Counted from the first letter of the stretch, positions 1 through 11,179 are shown. The stretch: 64,000 nt of DNA from Elmis aenea (GCA_947652605.1 OX393581.1:10606640-10670639), one strand, 5' to 3'. A program made the numbers and translations. Notes: generated by a model from the sequence alone, not told the origin.

Positions 1-100
1 CACCTTCTTTTCGTTATCCAAAAAAATAAAAGGTTTGGGTATGGTTGTTTTTAAAAATTAAATATGTATTCGAGGTGGTAATGATCTCTAGGACACCCTG
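1..100. mobile_element. Right end of a TA-flanked MITE
   Basis: The stretch ends in ACACCCTG followed by TATA. That matches the CAGGGTGT-type ends, followed by TA, of other Tc1/mariner-like short elements in this window (29999, 40487, 46234). Only the right end is present because the window starts inside the element, so family assignment is an inference. Confidence 0.35.
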
Positions 101-280
101 TATAGGTATGTATTTCAGTACACACAGTACGTAAACTAAAGGCCATTTAAATTACTGCAGTTTTTTGGACTGGGATACGAATGTTAAACTTCTATACTTC
201 TACCTGACCGAGGCTGTAGAAATAAATGTGTGCAACGAGAATTTGTTGACGCATATAGTATAAGTTTATTAGGAGCAAAA

Positions 281-1047
281 ATTATCAGTAGTAATATAAC
301 AAGTGCATTGAAAATTATCGATAATTTTTGGTAAATATGCCCGAATGCAAGTTGATTTTTTCTGCTCCAACTTGCATGAGTGAAGATTTGTCAAAAATTA
401 TAGATTATTTGCAATGCACGAGTTATATTTTGTCAGAAAATTTCCTTCACCTAACCTATCTGTCAAATTAAAATGTTGTTTAATTTAGATAAATTAAAGT
501 ATACCTACTACTTACTGCGATTGTTATTATTAATAGATCATTTATAACTAATTTTTAATTCAAGAATTATATTTTAATAAAAATTAATGAACCAAATAGT
601 ATTTAGGTACATACATAATCTGTTATGTCAAATTTTACAAGTACTGTCAGAGTGGTGTGTCAGGGGTGTGGTTTAATCTATATTAAAGTAACGTTATTGG
701 TCGCCGACATCTGTCAAAAAATTATCAAGACCAAAATACCTTATTCCCTCTCCAAATTTATATTTTCCACCAATCAAAAACTCAGATTTCTTAGAAACGA
801 CCAATAAACGCATGAAAATCTGTTAATTGCGAAAAGTAAATTATCAGTGTATGATTATGTTTATTGGCCGTTTATAGGAAATCTGAGTTTTTTATTGGTC
901 GAAAACGCAAATTTGACAGGAGGATCAACTCCTGGCAGAGGAATGTAAAATTATTACCGTGTAATATTGCTCCTATTGGTAGTCTCTAAAAGATTTAAGA
1001 TTAGTGATTGGTTGAAAACGCAAATATGACAGGTGAAGGGAATTTTC
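281..1047 (+). repeat. Family A repeat, copy 1
   Basis: Shares about 640 bp with 16742-17379 and with the inverted copy at 44819-45440. It opens with ATTATCAGTAGTAATATAAC and ends with GGTGAAGGGAATTTTC. An internal inverted pair, AGAAAATTTCCTTCACCT near 436 and its complement near 1030, encloses a smaller palindrome built on ACCAATAAACG and ATTGGTCG motifs, so the inner part folds back on itself. About 135 bp at roughly 480-620 are absent from the other two copies and look like a secondary insertion. The 60-codon ORF inside is a by-product of the repeat: it recurs in the other copies with changes and has no recognisable domain. Superfamily unknown. Confidence 0.75.
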
Positions 1048-2357
1048 TATCAAAATTTATCGAAAAATTACGGTTTTCTAAATAAATTTAAACCTCGTGA
1101 AATTTGACTGTATACGAAGAAGCATTATTTAAGCTCGACAGGAGGCGTTCTCAATGATGTGATATCGGGCTGATGCCTGAGACCAACTGAAAAGAGCTTT
1201 CAGTTTTGCATCATCCACACCGATTCAGCGTTAATGGATTGTCAACTGTTTTCAAAACTGAAGAAACATCTTTAACAATTTACTTGCTAAGAAAACAGGT
1301 TAGCATGGAGAAGTTTCATGAAACTGTATAGAGATAAAATATTTTTTTAAACAAAAGTTAATAGTAAACTGTTTAAGTGGAAAGTTGCTTGACCGGTTAG
1401 GGTTAGAGCTAAAATGACATTTAATTATGATTACTTAAGTTAAACAAAATATTTTCACCTTGAATTTTGGTTTCCAAACACATACATTCTTTGAAGCTTT
1501 TAAAGATTTATTTGAATACTGATTGATATGTCATGCGCAGGGCTTTAAAAAGTAAACTATTGACATAGCCGCTATCAAATCCTTGTAATATTCATTCGCC
1601 GCTATTGTGACATCAATTGCTGCTTCCACTTTAATAATAAATGGAGAAACTCTAACGCCGCTCATCAATAAGCTTAATTTGCGTCACCACTTTCCTTCAA
1701 GCTCGAAATTGGCCGCTGATAAAACAATAGAACGTCGTTACTTTTGTACGCATAATAGCAATAAAGGATCGCGAAGAAGTACGACGATTAACACTTCCCA
1801 AGCAATCCCGATTTAGATTTTCAAATTGCTCCATTAATCAACTCGCACTTTTCAAGTGCTTAGCAAATACTATAGTTTTACGAGTTAACAAACGCCAGAT
1901 TTTGCGTTCATCGTTCGGCAGAGGGACGTTATCGAGGTCGAAAGGAGATTGGCGAAAATAACAAAGGAAAGGCAACGCGCGTTAATAAAATTCTAAGTCA
2001 ATCAATCGAGCGCCAATTATCGGAGTAGTCGATCTCCCTTAGCCGGAGAAACAGTTGACACAAGATGGATAAGGAGTTGGGGATTAGAAATAAAGCAATC
2101 GCTCTTACATTGGATTTTCCACCGTACAACCGGCTACAAAGCTTTGAAGCTTATCGGGCCGTTTAGGGTATAATTTGTTGTGATTTCAAATTTGCTTACG
2201 TTATTTAAATGCATAATTTTTATACGTTTAATCGTCGCTGAAAGCAAGTAGGCGTGGAAAAACAAAAGGCATGAAGTGGCGCTTTTGTTCGACCTTTTAA
2301 TGACTGCTTGATGTTTTGAGCAAGTACCCAAATCCCCAATCTCAAGCCAAATAAATA
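1048..2357. other. Non-coding stretch, no gene seen
   Basis: No domain, terminal inverted repeat or tandem array is visible. From about 1560 to 2340 base composition is more even than in the flanking A+T-rich DNA, which would fit single-copy or regulatory DNA, but nothing more can be read from it. The short ORFs here resemble no known protein. Confidence 0.4.
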
Positions 2358-3837
2358 CTCTGTTTACTTTTATTATACATTAAAGTAGGCTGGGTTTCAG
2401 TTTTGTCATATTGGCATATCCAAAAGTCTAAATTATTTGAAGAAAAATTTAAGAGAGGTATTATAAAATGTAATAAAAAATATATAAAAGATAATCCGGA
2501 GTTTACAAATGACCTAATTTATTCCAAATTGTCGAATATATTTAAAGTAAAGCAATACCTGTATTAAATTTTGGCTAGCTAGACTATTATAAAATTATGT
2601 TTAAGGTTGGAAAAAGTTTTATCATAAAAATGTTAGGTCGAGGACAAGACAATTTAGAAAATGCTAAATACAAACGCGGAAAATTTTTAACATCTTCGGA
2701 CCATACATTTAGAAAAGAGCTGCAAACAACTTATTTGGCAATAAAAATCAAAATATAAATATTTTAGTTTACGAAATAACGCAAATTTTTTTTAGAATTT
2801 AAAGGTGGGCTTTCAACTTTGTATAAAATTTTGAAATCAATGGGGTATAAATATAGTAAAATGAATGGTAGAAAATTTTTGAGAGAGCAAAACCTGTTGT
2901 TGCAGCTAAAGTGACATTTTTGAGAAACATTTTTCAGTAGAGAAAATGTAGTGATAACGTCAGATTTGTGTACCTGGACGGAATTTGTATTTATCAAAAT
3001 GGATCTCAAATTCGTCAGTTGATACATGAATCTGATATAAAGAGTAATTCTAGCAAAATTAAATATGAGGCAAACGTTTTACAATTTTACATGCGGGTAA
3101 TGATTTAGGCTTTTTGGAGGGGTGCAGATTTTAAACTAAATTATAAAAATAATGATTGTAATTACCATAAAACGATGAATGGAGAGTTTTCCAAAAATTG
3201 GTGGTTAAACAACTACTTCCTGCTTTGAACATATGCAGGGTAAATGTGTGGTGGTTAGGGACAATGAAAAGATGAATGCGCGAATAACCCAACTTACGTT
3301 TTATTCATATAACTATCTTAACATTTGTTGCTTTATATTTGTTGTATAGATTTATGTTTATGTATTATATGTTAATGTATTACATTACACAATACATGCA
3401 TTTTAAGTCCTCAAAATTAATATAATACCGGTATTCAAGCATTATTTGCAAAAAATATTGAATATCAGTAGCATATTTTTGGTCTGTTATGGGTCACGAG
3501 TTGTTTCATTCTATGGTTTTAAAATTAAACAGAGAGCAGATTTTAAATATTTGGTTTCATTTGGTTGAGAGAGAAAACATTGGACATCATAACAAGAAAC
3601 ACCTAAAAACACGAATTGCAAAATACATTACAGTATTTGCCATCTTATTTTGATATAAACACTATTTTTGTAAAAATCCTTAAATATTTTCCAAGTTTTG
3701 TATTATTGGCAACGTTGTTTTGTAAATGATTAAAATTATAACCTAAAATGCTTAAAGTGATAAGGTCAAAATATATACAGAGTGGAATCTGTCATCCTAA
3801 CATAGCCAACTTTAATGTACAATAAAAGCAAACAGAG
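2358..3837 (+). mobile_element. Tc1/mariner-type DNA transposon, decayed
   Basis: A 1480-bp element flanked by TA on both sides. The terminal inverted repeats are about 34 bp and begin CTCTGTTTACTTTTATTATA on the left. The inverted right end differs at a few positions only. A broken DDE transposase lies inside on the plus strand. Termini, TA duplication and transposase fragments agree with the IS630/Tc1/mariner superfamily. Confidence 0.85.
2795..3300 (+). pseudogene. IS630/Tc1/mariner-like DDE transposase relic
   Basis: Read in shifting frames, the plus strand gives a helix-turn-helix-side stretch with GGLSTLYKILKSMGYKYSK, then a strand ending in VYLDGICIYQNGS. The Asp at about 2977 there would be the first catalytic residue. 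Further on comes YHKTMNGEFS, the conserved segment that precedes the second catalytic strand, and then VVVRDNE, whose Asp at about 3260 would be the second catalytic residue. The third acidic residue is not found. At least one frameshift (about 2905) and several stop codons break the frame, so no protein can be made. The transposase would have cut and joined the 2358-3837 element. Superfamily is well supported, subfamily is not. Confidence 0.75.
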
Positions 3838-3839
3838 TA

Positions 3840-4796
3840 TAATTAAAAATTCTAACTACCAACCACTTGATTAGAATAGAATTTAATTTGATAAACACCG
3901 ATTAACCAAACAAAGACCATGAAATCTACGAAACTTTCTGGATCAACCTGCAGGTACTTTACAACTTGGTTATAAACCCGGTTTTGGTTGCTTTATTTTG
4001 CTCTCAAACTAAATTATATCAAAGCACACCACGCACTTCACATAAGATATTGCTTAAGGGATTATGGCTGTACTTTATAGTCATGACCGGGAGTAGAACA
4101 GCCAAAAGCTTTTTGACGTATACAGCCGCCATAAACTTTTTTAAGCGAATTTTAAAGCACCAATAATCCTGGCATTTAAAAACTTTACAATACCGGTATA
4201 AGTTCGATCCAAAAATCTCCTCAACAATCGCATTGATGCCGATAATTCAATACTACAGCAACTGTCTGACTCTATCGCCGCCTGCCGTATTATTTCTGTC
4301 TAGATATACCAGTATCTGCTGCTCAGGGACTATTAAACGATATTGGATAGTCTGATATTATAGAGCTAGCTGAACTGGTTCTATTGAGAAGCAAAAAGTT
4401 TGGTAAGTGCATCACGTTTTCACTTGACGCCGCGTTTATTTGAAACGAGGTGCATAAGAGAAACCAGTTTTATGTACCAACGCTGCTTCCAAAAAGCACC
4501 AGTTGAAAAACGTTCAGCTTTAGACGGTACAAAAGCAATCTTGAGAAAATCTGTCTAGCAGGAATATTGCCATCTAGTTAGCTTTGGAAGTTTTGACGCA
4601 GACATAATACTTAACACTGTATACCTAGCCAGTTTGCCTAATGTTGCACCCTGAGCTTACACGATAAACATAATTAATTGCCATGAATTATATTTTACCG
4701 GTGACAATAGAAAGTTATAAGAATTGTTAAATAAGTTACATTGCTCATCATAGCGAATAGGGTTTAAAAAGTTTTGTTTTTTTAAATTATTAGCAT
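3840..4796. other. Unassigned stretch, possibly decayed repeat
   Basis: No intact ORF with a recognisable domain. Between about 4200 and 4600 composition is less A+T-rich and short open stretches exist on the plus strand, broken by stops. They resemble decayed coding sequence but match no family I recognise. Confidence 0.3.
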
Positions 4797-4804
4797 GTTC
4801 TAAT

Positions 4805-5277
4805 CAGGGGTTTGGAGCAGCCCAATTTTTTAGTTGCTCCGCTCCGGCATCAAGATGCCTGCTCCAGCTCCGCTCCCGCTCCGCTCCGCGCTCCAAATAT
4901 TAATAAAATAAGTTTTTTATTTAAAAATTTGTTTTTAAAAACAAAGCTAAAATTTTATGAGATATGTGGAAATGGACCAAAAATTACAATATTTAAATAA
5001 GTGAAAAAAAGAAAAAACAGTTCTTTAAAATTTTTCAACATTCAAATACAAAATAATGAAAATTAATATTCAGAAAAGTTACATTATAATAATTTTACTT
5101 CAAAAAAATCAAATTTAGTTTATTTATAATTTTATTAAATACTATACCCATGAGAATAATTCATGAAAAAAAAAATGCAGTTTATAATAGCAATCAAAAT
5201 TCTTTGCTCCGGGCTCCGCTCCCGCTCCGGGCAAAAACCCATTGCTCCACTGCTCCGCGCTCCGCTCCAAACCCCTG
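4805..5277. mobile_element. hAT MITE with GCTCCG-rich ends
   Basis: 473 bp bounded by CAGGGGTTTGGAGC and its exact inverted complement. It is flanked by an 8-bp target duplication, GTTCTAAT, at 4797-4804 and 5278-5285. Both hallmarks are those of the hAT superfamily. Just inside each end are dense imperfect repeats of GCTCCG/CCGCTC, in sharp contrast to the A+T-rich centre. No transposase is encoded. Confidence 0.9.
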
Positions 5278-5391
5278 GTTCTAATAGTTTAGCATACTCA
5301 TAGTTACAGTAAATATTAACTAAAAGTTTCTGCATTATAAAATTGCAGGTGTATTATAATTTAGAAAGCAGCGAATCATTTGTTTTGAATT

Positions 5392-5509
5392 AAAACTGCT
5401 GTTATGATCATACTAAGGGACCAATATTTTGCTGGAAACATTATTGACAAAAACTGCTGTTATGATCATACTAAGGGACCAATATTTTGCTGGAAACATT
5501 ATTGACAAA
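5392..5509. repeat. Tandem duplication, 58-bp period
   Basis: The segment containing CTGCTGTTATGATCATACTA occurs twice head to tail, without visible differences. It sits at the left edge of family B copy 1 and is absent from copy 2, so it arose in this copy. Confidence 0.85.
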
Positions 5510-5655
5510 AGTTTGTTGCTTTGGTAACATCCTGAGACAAATGACATGGAACAAAATCCTGAGCCGAAGGCTAGGGATTTTGTCAATCATTTTGCCGAAG
5601 TATATTACCTATAAGCAACAAACGAGTTAAATTTTTTCCTGCAAAATAATGTTCC
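5476..5655. repeat. 180-bp palindrome of family B
   Basis: Left arm ACAAAATCC pairs with right arm GGGATTTTGT around a short GAGCCGAAGGCTA-type loop. Pairing then continues outward with bulges through GGTAACAT/ATTACC and TTGTTGC/GCAACAA to the element edge. A transcript of this segment would fold into one long hairpin. The same structure is better preserved in the copy at 45454-45633. Confidence 0.7.
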
Positions 5656-5735
5656 GAGATATATTTGATTAGACTATTTCCCAAATAAGATACCAAAAAT
5701 AATTACAATTTTGTTATCTTTGCAACAGTTTTTTG

Positions 5736-5935
5736 NNNNNNNNNNNNNNNNNNNNNNNNNNNNNNNNNNNNNNNNNNNNNNNNNNNNNNNNNNNNNNNNN
5801 NNNNNNNNNNNNNNNNNNNNNNNNNNNNNNNNNNNNNNNNNNNNNNNNNNNNNNNNNNNNNNNNNNNNNNNNNNNNNNNNNNNNNNNNNNNNNNNNNNNN
5901 NNNNNNNNNNNNNNNNNNNNNNNNNNNNNNNNNNN
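5736..5935. other. Assembly gap, 200 N
   Basis: Exactly 200 N, so the length is a placeholder. The 17 bases before the gap (TTTGCAACAGTTTTTTG) are repeated immediately after it. By comparison with family B copy 2, roughly 150 bp are missing here. ORFs drawn across the N run are artefacts. Confidence 0.95.
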
Positions 5936-6254
5936 TTTGCAACAGTTTTTTGTATTTCTGGGATGGAAGTGGCTCCAAAACGACTCACTTTCAATATACT
6001 TTACAAATGTCAAACATCTGTAAACAAACAACCAGGTTGCTACGGAAATAATTGGGTGGAAAGCCTGTCCACGGGACGATTTGGCTTTTTTGCCGCTTAA
6101 AAATGAAAGTGATTGGTCATAACATGGTCGTGACTATAATTTGACTAAAGTGATTTGTTTGTATGACTTGTGGGAAATAGTCAATAAGATTTGCCCAATG
6201 ATATTTTCTTAATATCACACAGTACTAGCAAAGATAATGACGGTGCATGTCTTA

Positions 6255-6763
6255 AGTCTGTTTTAGACTACACTATTTTTTCGTTTAAGAAAATCGTATA
6301 CGATTTTCTAGTACGGTGTCAATCAGAAATTACAAATCTTGAACGAAAAATTCGTATGAAATTAGAACCTGTCCTATATGCGTCCTATTTTAGAATGGGC
6401 GTGTTCATTGACATGGGCGCATGCGTATTCTACTGCAACTGTATCTGACCGCATGTCATTTGTGGGTTAGGTTAACTGAAACAATCAAACGATGTTAAAT
6501 ACTACTTATTACAGTTATAATCCCTCACAATTTATCTTGTAGGAATAAATATATATATGAACAAGCGTTAAATATACGTTAAATTTGAAAATGATTCGCT
6601 TTCTGTTGTGATCAAATTGAACATTTTCGTACCAAAAAATAGTACAGTGTAAGAGGTTCATATTTTCCATGCTAAATTCTTGAACGAAATTTTTGTACAA
6701 AAATCGTATACGATTTTCTTGAACGAAAAAATAATTACAAATTAGTGTAGTCTAAAACAGACT
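6255..6763. mobile_element. Family C MITE, copy 1
   Basis: 509 bp bounded by AGTCTGTTTTAGACTACACT and its inverted complement, each side flanked by TTA. A 3-bp TTA duplication is the pattern of PIF/Harbinger MITEs, but no transposase is present to confirm that. Inside each terminus is a long inverted block with the palindrome AAAATCGTATACGATTTT. The 85-codon ORF across the left half is part of the repeat and recurs, altered, in the copy at 30859-31350. Confidence 0.75.
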
Positions 6764-7499
6764 TTAGCTGCAACAAACAATTAAAACGATGAATTTTTTT
6801 AGAACTTCGGCGACTATTGATTTCATTAGATTTTGTTTAAAAAAAAGTTCTTTCAATAAACGAATAGCTTTTGTTGTCATTAATTCACTATGCAAGATTA
6901 GTAATACAATATTTTTTATTAAACTGATTTAGTGCATCTTTTTTTAAGGTAAAAAATATATAGAAAGGATTTCAATACCTAGTCAAAATTTCCCTACTCA
7001 TTTGCTCATTAAAAGAGAATTTAATCGGTTTTAGAGTTTTAGCTATAACAACCGATTTATTTAGTTATGTATTGTTAACTTTAAGATAGGTACGATATTA
7101 GGCACATTGTCTCTATACTATTGGTAACAATGAACCAGTAACTTGATGATTAATGTCTATATATGTATGAGAAAACACCTAATGCTTTTGAAAAACGTTC
7201 AATTTAAGAAATTTTTAATGACATTACACTAATTAAAACTTAAAAAAGAACTACATTAAACAGACAGACCACAGAAATGAAAACTATATAATAGTGAATG
7301 TACGTTTTTATGGTTTACATTCTATTAAAACGAAATAAATTTCGTTTTAATCAGAACACTGTGGAACATTTAACGAAAAAACTTTACAGAATGTTGTGCC
7401 TTTTAATTTTTTACCTTCAGATTTTAATTACTTTACAAAAGGTACCTACATGCAATTTTAACGCAAAGAAATTCTATGCTAGACAATCGCTCTAATACC
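6764..7499. other. A+T-rich stretch, nothing recognised
   Basis: No repeat pair, inverted terminus or protein domain seen. The 65-codon ORF at 7298-7495 has no family resemblance. Confidence 0.4.
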
Positions 7500-7790
7500 A
7501 ATTTAATCAAAATTCCTGCAATGTTCCTGGACCTTAACAGGGATGATCACGTATGAACGAACATGGTCTGGCTGCATGCAACCAATAAGTGCAAATACCG
7601 AAAACAAATTTGGCAAATATCGTACATAACTACCTACAATCTACATTTTGTAAATCGTCTTGCACAACTAGGATAACTATTTCTAATGCAAAACGGGTTT
7701 GCATCAGGGTAAACTACCAACACAGAATACTTATTTTGATACGCTACATTTGCATAAAATAATGTTTACATCAAATCTAGCGGATAGCAA
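7500..7790 (+). repeat. Family G repeat, copy 1
   Basis: About 290 bp with clear, diverged similarity to 20625-20905. Shared blocks in the same order include AATAAGTGCAAATACCGAAA, ATTTACATTTTG-type segments, TCTTGCACAA, and an end with ACATTTGCATA. No terminal inverted repeat, target duplication, poly-A tail or coding frame is visible, so it cannot be placed in any transposon class. It could be an old SINE, a MITE that has lost its ends, or a duplicated host non-coding element. Confidence 0.6.
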
Positions 7791-8570
7791 AGTACGTCAT
7801 TTGCATTATTATTACGAGGAAGCAGACATTAATTTGTGAAATGCTGCTATGAACGTTGAATTTTTGTTATAATAACGTTCTGTTTTGATAAATCCATAGA
7901 ATCATGTTTGTTGTAAGGTAAAACTAAAAAAAAGCTCGCAATTTATTGCAGAAAATCAAAGAATTCCGATGGATTTTTTCAGGAAAAACTGAATATTTAA
8001 CTAAAACCAACTCGGCACAACAATATTTTTAATTCAAAATTATTAGATATTTGCAAAAACAAAACAAAAAAAAAACTACAACACTAAATGCAAGTAGGGC
8101 ATGAAAATTAAGGGTTCAAATGACTCACGCAAAAATGCAAAATTATTTAAACATGAAACCTTCTAGCTGAAACATCTTACGATCACAAAACGTTTTGTTC
8201 AGTAACCTCTGTGTAGAGAAATTAAGTCGTCATTGTTTCTTCGATGCGCATTTGACGAAAATCTGTAACTTGTAATCCACAATAAGCCACTACAAAGTTG
8301 GAGCCTTTCATTATCATGATTCTAACCGCATCAGTTTAAATTTAGCAAGAAACTTGGGGTTAAAGCATCAACTATACTGGAGCAGGATTACGAAACTGCC
8401 GAGATACGACATCAAAATAAGTTTGGATCATCACGTTAAGTTTATCAACTACACTTGCAGGCATGTAATTCGATTCGCAAAATCGAATTAAAGCAATCAC
8501 TAAACAATGAACTCTTTTTTCTTCATGCACAAATCACAATTACTTTACGTTTATATAATTAAAAGACAAA
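7791..8570. other. A+T-rich stretch, nothing recognised
   Basis: No supported feature. Short poly-A runs occur near 8055-8075 without an associated element body. Confidence 0.4.
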
Positions 8571-9701
8571 AAAAATTATAAGAAATAGTTATTTAGAATC
8601 CAAAAATAAGGCAAAATTTCAATTTTGACAGTCAAATTTGAACTTTTTTTTTTTTAAAAATTTTAACATTTAAAAAGTGTGCAACAAATGAAAAAGTTCT
8701 TTATTATCGATTTCCAGAAAATTTGATTCATGATAAAAGTTGGTGCATGGTCTAAAACCAATTTTGAAGGGGGAAAAAGGTTTAATAAAAAGTCATAAGA
8801 CACTAGATTTTAGAGATTTTTTGAAATATTCGCAAGAGTAAAGTGCCCCATTTTAAGAGGGAAAAGAAAATATAAAAAAAAGTTATTTAGAATCCAAAAA
8901 TAAGGCAAGATTCTAATTTTGACGGTCAAATTCGAACTTTTATTTTTAAAGAAATTTTAACATTCAAAAAGTGTGCTACAAATGGAATAGTCTTTTATTA
9001 TCGATTTCTCAGAACATTTTATTCTTGATGAAATTTGGTGCATGGTCAAAAACTACTTTTAAGATAAAAAAAAGTTTAATAAACAGTCATAGGACACTAG
9101 ATTTTAGCAATTTTTGAAATATTTCTTAGAGTAAAGTGCTCTTAAAAAAAATGTTATGAAATAATTAATTTTTAATCTTAAAATAAGGCTAGATTTTAAT
9201 TTTGACAGTCAAATTTCAATTTTTATTTTTTAAGAAATTTTAACGTCCAAAAAATCAAAGCCACCAAAATCTAGTGTCATATGACTTTTTATTAAACTTT
9301 TTTCATCTTAATATTAGTTTTAAAGCATGCACCAACTTTTATCATGAATAACATTTTCTGAAAAATCAATAATCAAATTGTTTTCTATTTGTTGCAGATT
9401 TTTTAAAATTTCTTTAAAAAAAGTTGGAATTTGATCATCAAAATTAAAATCTAGCTTTATTTTTAAAATTCTAAACAACTTTCTCTCAATTTTTTTTTGT
9501 ATCTCTTAAAATAGGGCACTTTAATCTTGCAAAATATTTCAAAAATTGCTAAAATCTAGTGTCCTACGACAGTTTATTAAACTTTGTTTCATCTTAAAAG
9601 TCGTTTTAGACCATCCACCAACTTTTATTGGGAATAAAATTTTCTGAGAAATCGATAATAAAAAACTTTTCCGTTTGTCGCAAACTTTTTGAATGACGCT
9701 G
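8571..9701. mobile_element. Family E element, copy 1 (left end lost)
   Basis: The right end reads TTTGAATGACGCTG followed by TA, identical to the right end of 53798-54663. The left terminus is missing. Inside are two to three direct copies of a roughly 290-bp unit (beginning near 8583, 8880 and 9150). Each has TTATTTAGAATCCAAAAATA-type and GTTGGTGCATGGTC-type blocks. They are followed by inverted copies from about 9280 on. TA flanks suggest a Tc1/mariner-type non-autonomous element. No transposase. Confidence 0.75.
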
Positions 9702-11061
9702 TATAATTACAAGAATGATTAATTGAATAAAAACTGAGGTCTTTATGAAGAAAAACAATAATATTTATTTATTTAGGCACATTATTCACTTTTTGTCATT
9801 GCTATGGCATGCTCGTCGCATGCTATGCAAGATTTTTAGTTTATTGTGAGCTTTTTTATTGCTACCCTATAGCAAAGTGATATAAACCAGTCATAATTAT
9901 GATTATATAAGTCTAAAAGTTATTCTAAAATTTACTGATTTGGAGGTTCTGTTTAAACTGTGTAAGATTCTTCTACATCTAATTTTACAGATTTTTTTTT
10001 TTTTTGCGATTAGCTAAAATCGAAAGTAATTTGTAACAACACAAATGTAGATGTTTAAAATATAACGAGGATGGGCAAATTTTTACAACAGGCTGTTGAG
10101 CTACATCTATATCTGGTTTGTTTATTGTCTCATTCAAAAGTAAATAACATGTTTTGTACGTTTGTTACAGGTTTTAGAATTTGAAATTTAAAACGTAAGG
10201 ATTTGACCAATATGTCGTTCTACTTACAAAAATATACAAAACTTATAGCACAAGTTTATTATAAGAATGTTGTAGGTGGGTACCCATTTACCCAATCATT
10301 AAACAACGTAGTGAATTTCGGTTATTGACATGAGGCTTAAAATTTATACAAATTTGATTATTTCTTAAATAGAGACGTCTTTAAATATTTTTTTTTTTTT
10401 TGAAAACTAACAAAAATTAAATCAAGAGGCATATTCAGATATACCTAAGTACTTTTTGGTTATTTAAAAAAACCGAAAATATATTAAATTTTTTATAAAA
10501 TAATGCAATTATTATATTTTAGCAATTTTTTCTGAACTTTTATCGTACACATTCATGATTGCGTGTCGAACGCGACGTCACCAAATTTAGGCCACATCTG
10601 CTAGTCATCATATTCCCGCAAAATCTAATCTTAGTATATTACGGATTCAATCATTTAAATCCGATATATCAGACCATTACATTTTCACTTTTAGGCTCGT
10701 TGCGTCGTCCCGGCACGCCGGGATGCAATCTGCTTACACGGCAGATTTCCCGTGGGTCACTGGAGATATACGTAATCATATGAGTTCGGTGCGTTGACAG
10801 ACAGCCTGTCCGATTTGCGTATGCAAATATAGTCTTCAAATTTTGCTGTGCACAACGTTCTTTGACGTGCCCGTCATTTTTCAACAATAACCCAACTGCC
10901 AGACCTCATTTTTGCAACAATCTCGTCAAAAACGCGTGCGAAACTCGACAGCCCCGCTATAACACAATTCAAGTCCGTTTTGGTTTGGTTTTAAACAATT
11001 CAAATTACTAAAGAACATAAATATCTATTATACATATACAGGGTGGTGCAAATTTAAAGTA
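9702..11061. other. No gene seen; less A+T-rich block at 10550-10960
   Basis: The block at about 10550-10960 contains several CpG dinucleotides and a small GGCACGCCGGG-type palindrome at about 10705-10725. Possible splice-like signals occur on both strands (TTTTAG near 10693 on plus, GTAAGC near 10733 on minus). The open frames there (up to 74 codons) match no family known to me. It could hold an exon or regulatory DNA; I cannot decide. Confidence 0.3.
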
Positions 11062-11178
11062 CAGTGAAAGTCGGTTATCACGCACCTTCTATAACGCGAA
11101 TTCAAATATACCGCGGTTATCATATAACGCGGGTCGGTTATAGACCCCGCAAACCCGCGTTATAACCGACTTCCACTG
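11062..11178. mobile_element. pogo/Tigger-type mini-MITE, 117 bp
   Basis: Begins CAGTGAAAGTCGGTTATCAC and ends with the inverted complement of a near-identical sequence (ATAACCGACTTCCACTG). A TA lies on each side (11060-11061 and 11179-11180). Termini of the CAGTGGAAGTCGGTTATA type with TA duplication are characteristic of pogo-like elements. The remaining centre is only a run of TATAACGCG-type half palindromes. Confidence 0.85.
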
Positions 11179-11179
11179 T

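Larger units (their letters stand above)
5456..6183 (+). repeat. Family B repeat, copy 1 (with N gap)
   Basis: Matches 45441-46110 from the AACATTATTGACAAAAGTTT region to the terminal GGGAAATAGTC. The left part is a 180-bp imperfect palindrome (5476-5655). The right part begins GACTATTTCCC at about 5674 and ends with the inverted GGGAAATAGTC at about 6180. A 200-base N run interrupts it. No coding capacity seen; superfamily unknown. Confidence 0.75.

Noticed and set aside
4195..4225. AGTTCGATCC, resembling a tRNA T loop
   Set aside because: No A box, acceptor stem or anticodon arm at the right distances.
5674..6100. Several ORFs of 90-129 codons on both strands
   Set aside because: They run through the 200 N and owe their length to it; the real flanking sequence is family B repeat.
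6191..6448. 85-codon plus ORF with MGVFIDMGACVFYCNC
   Set aside because: It lies in family C MITE sequence, is altered in the second copy and has no domain.
6460..6475. GTGGGTTAGGTTAAC, resembling insect telomere TTAGG
   Set aside because: A single occurrence inside a MITE and no array.
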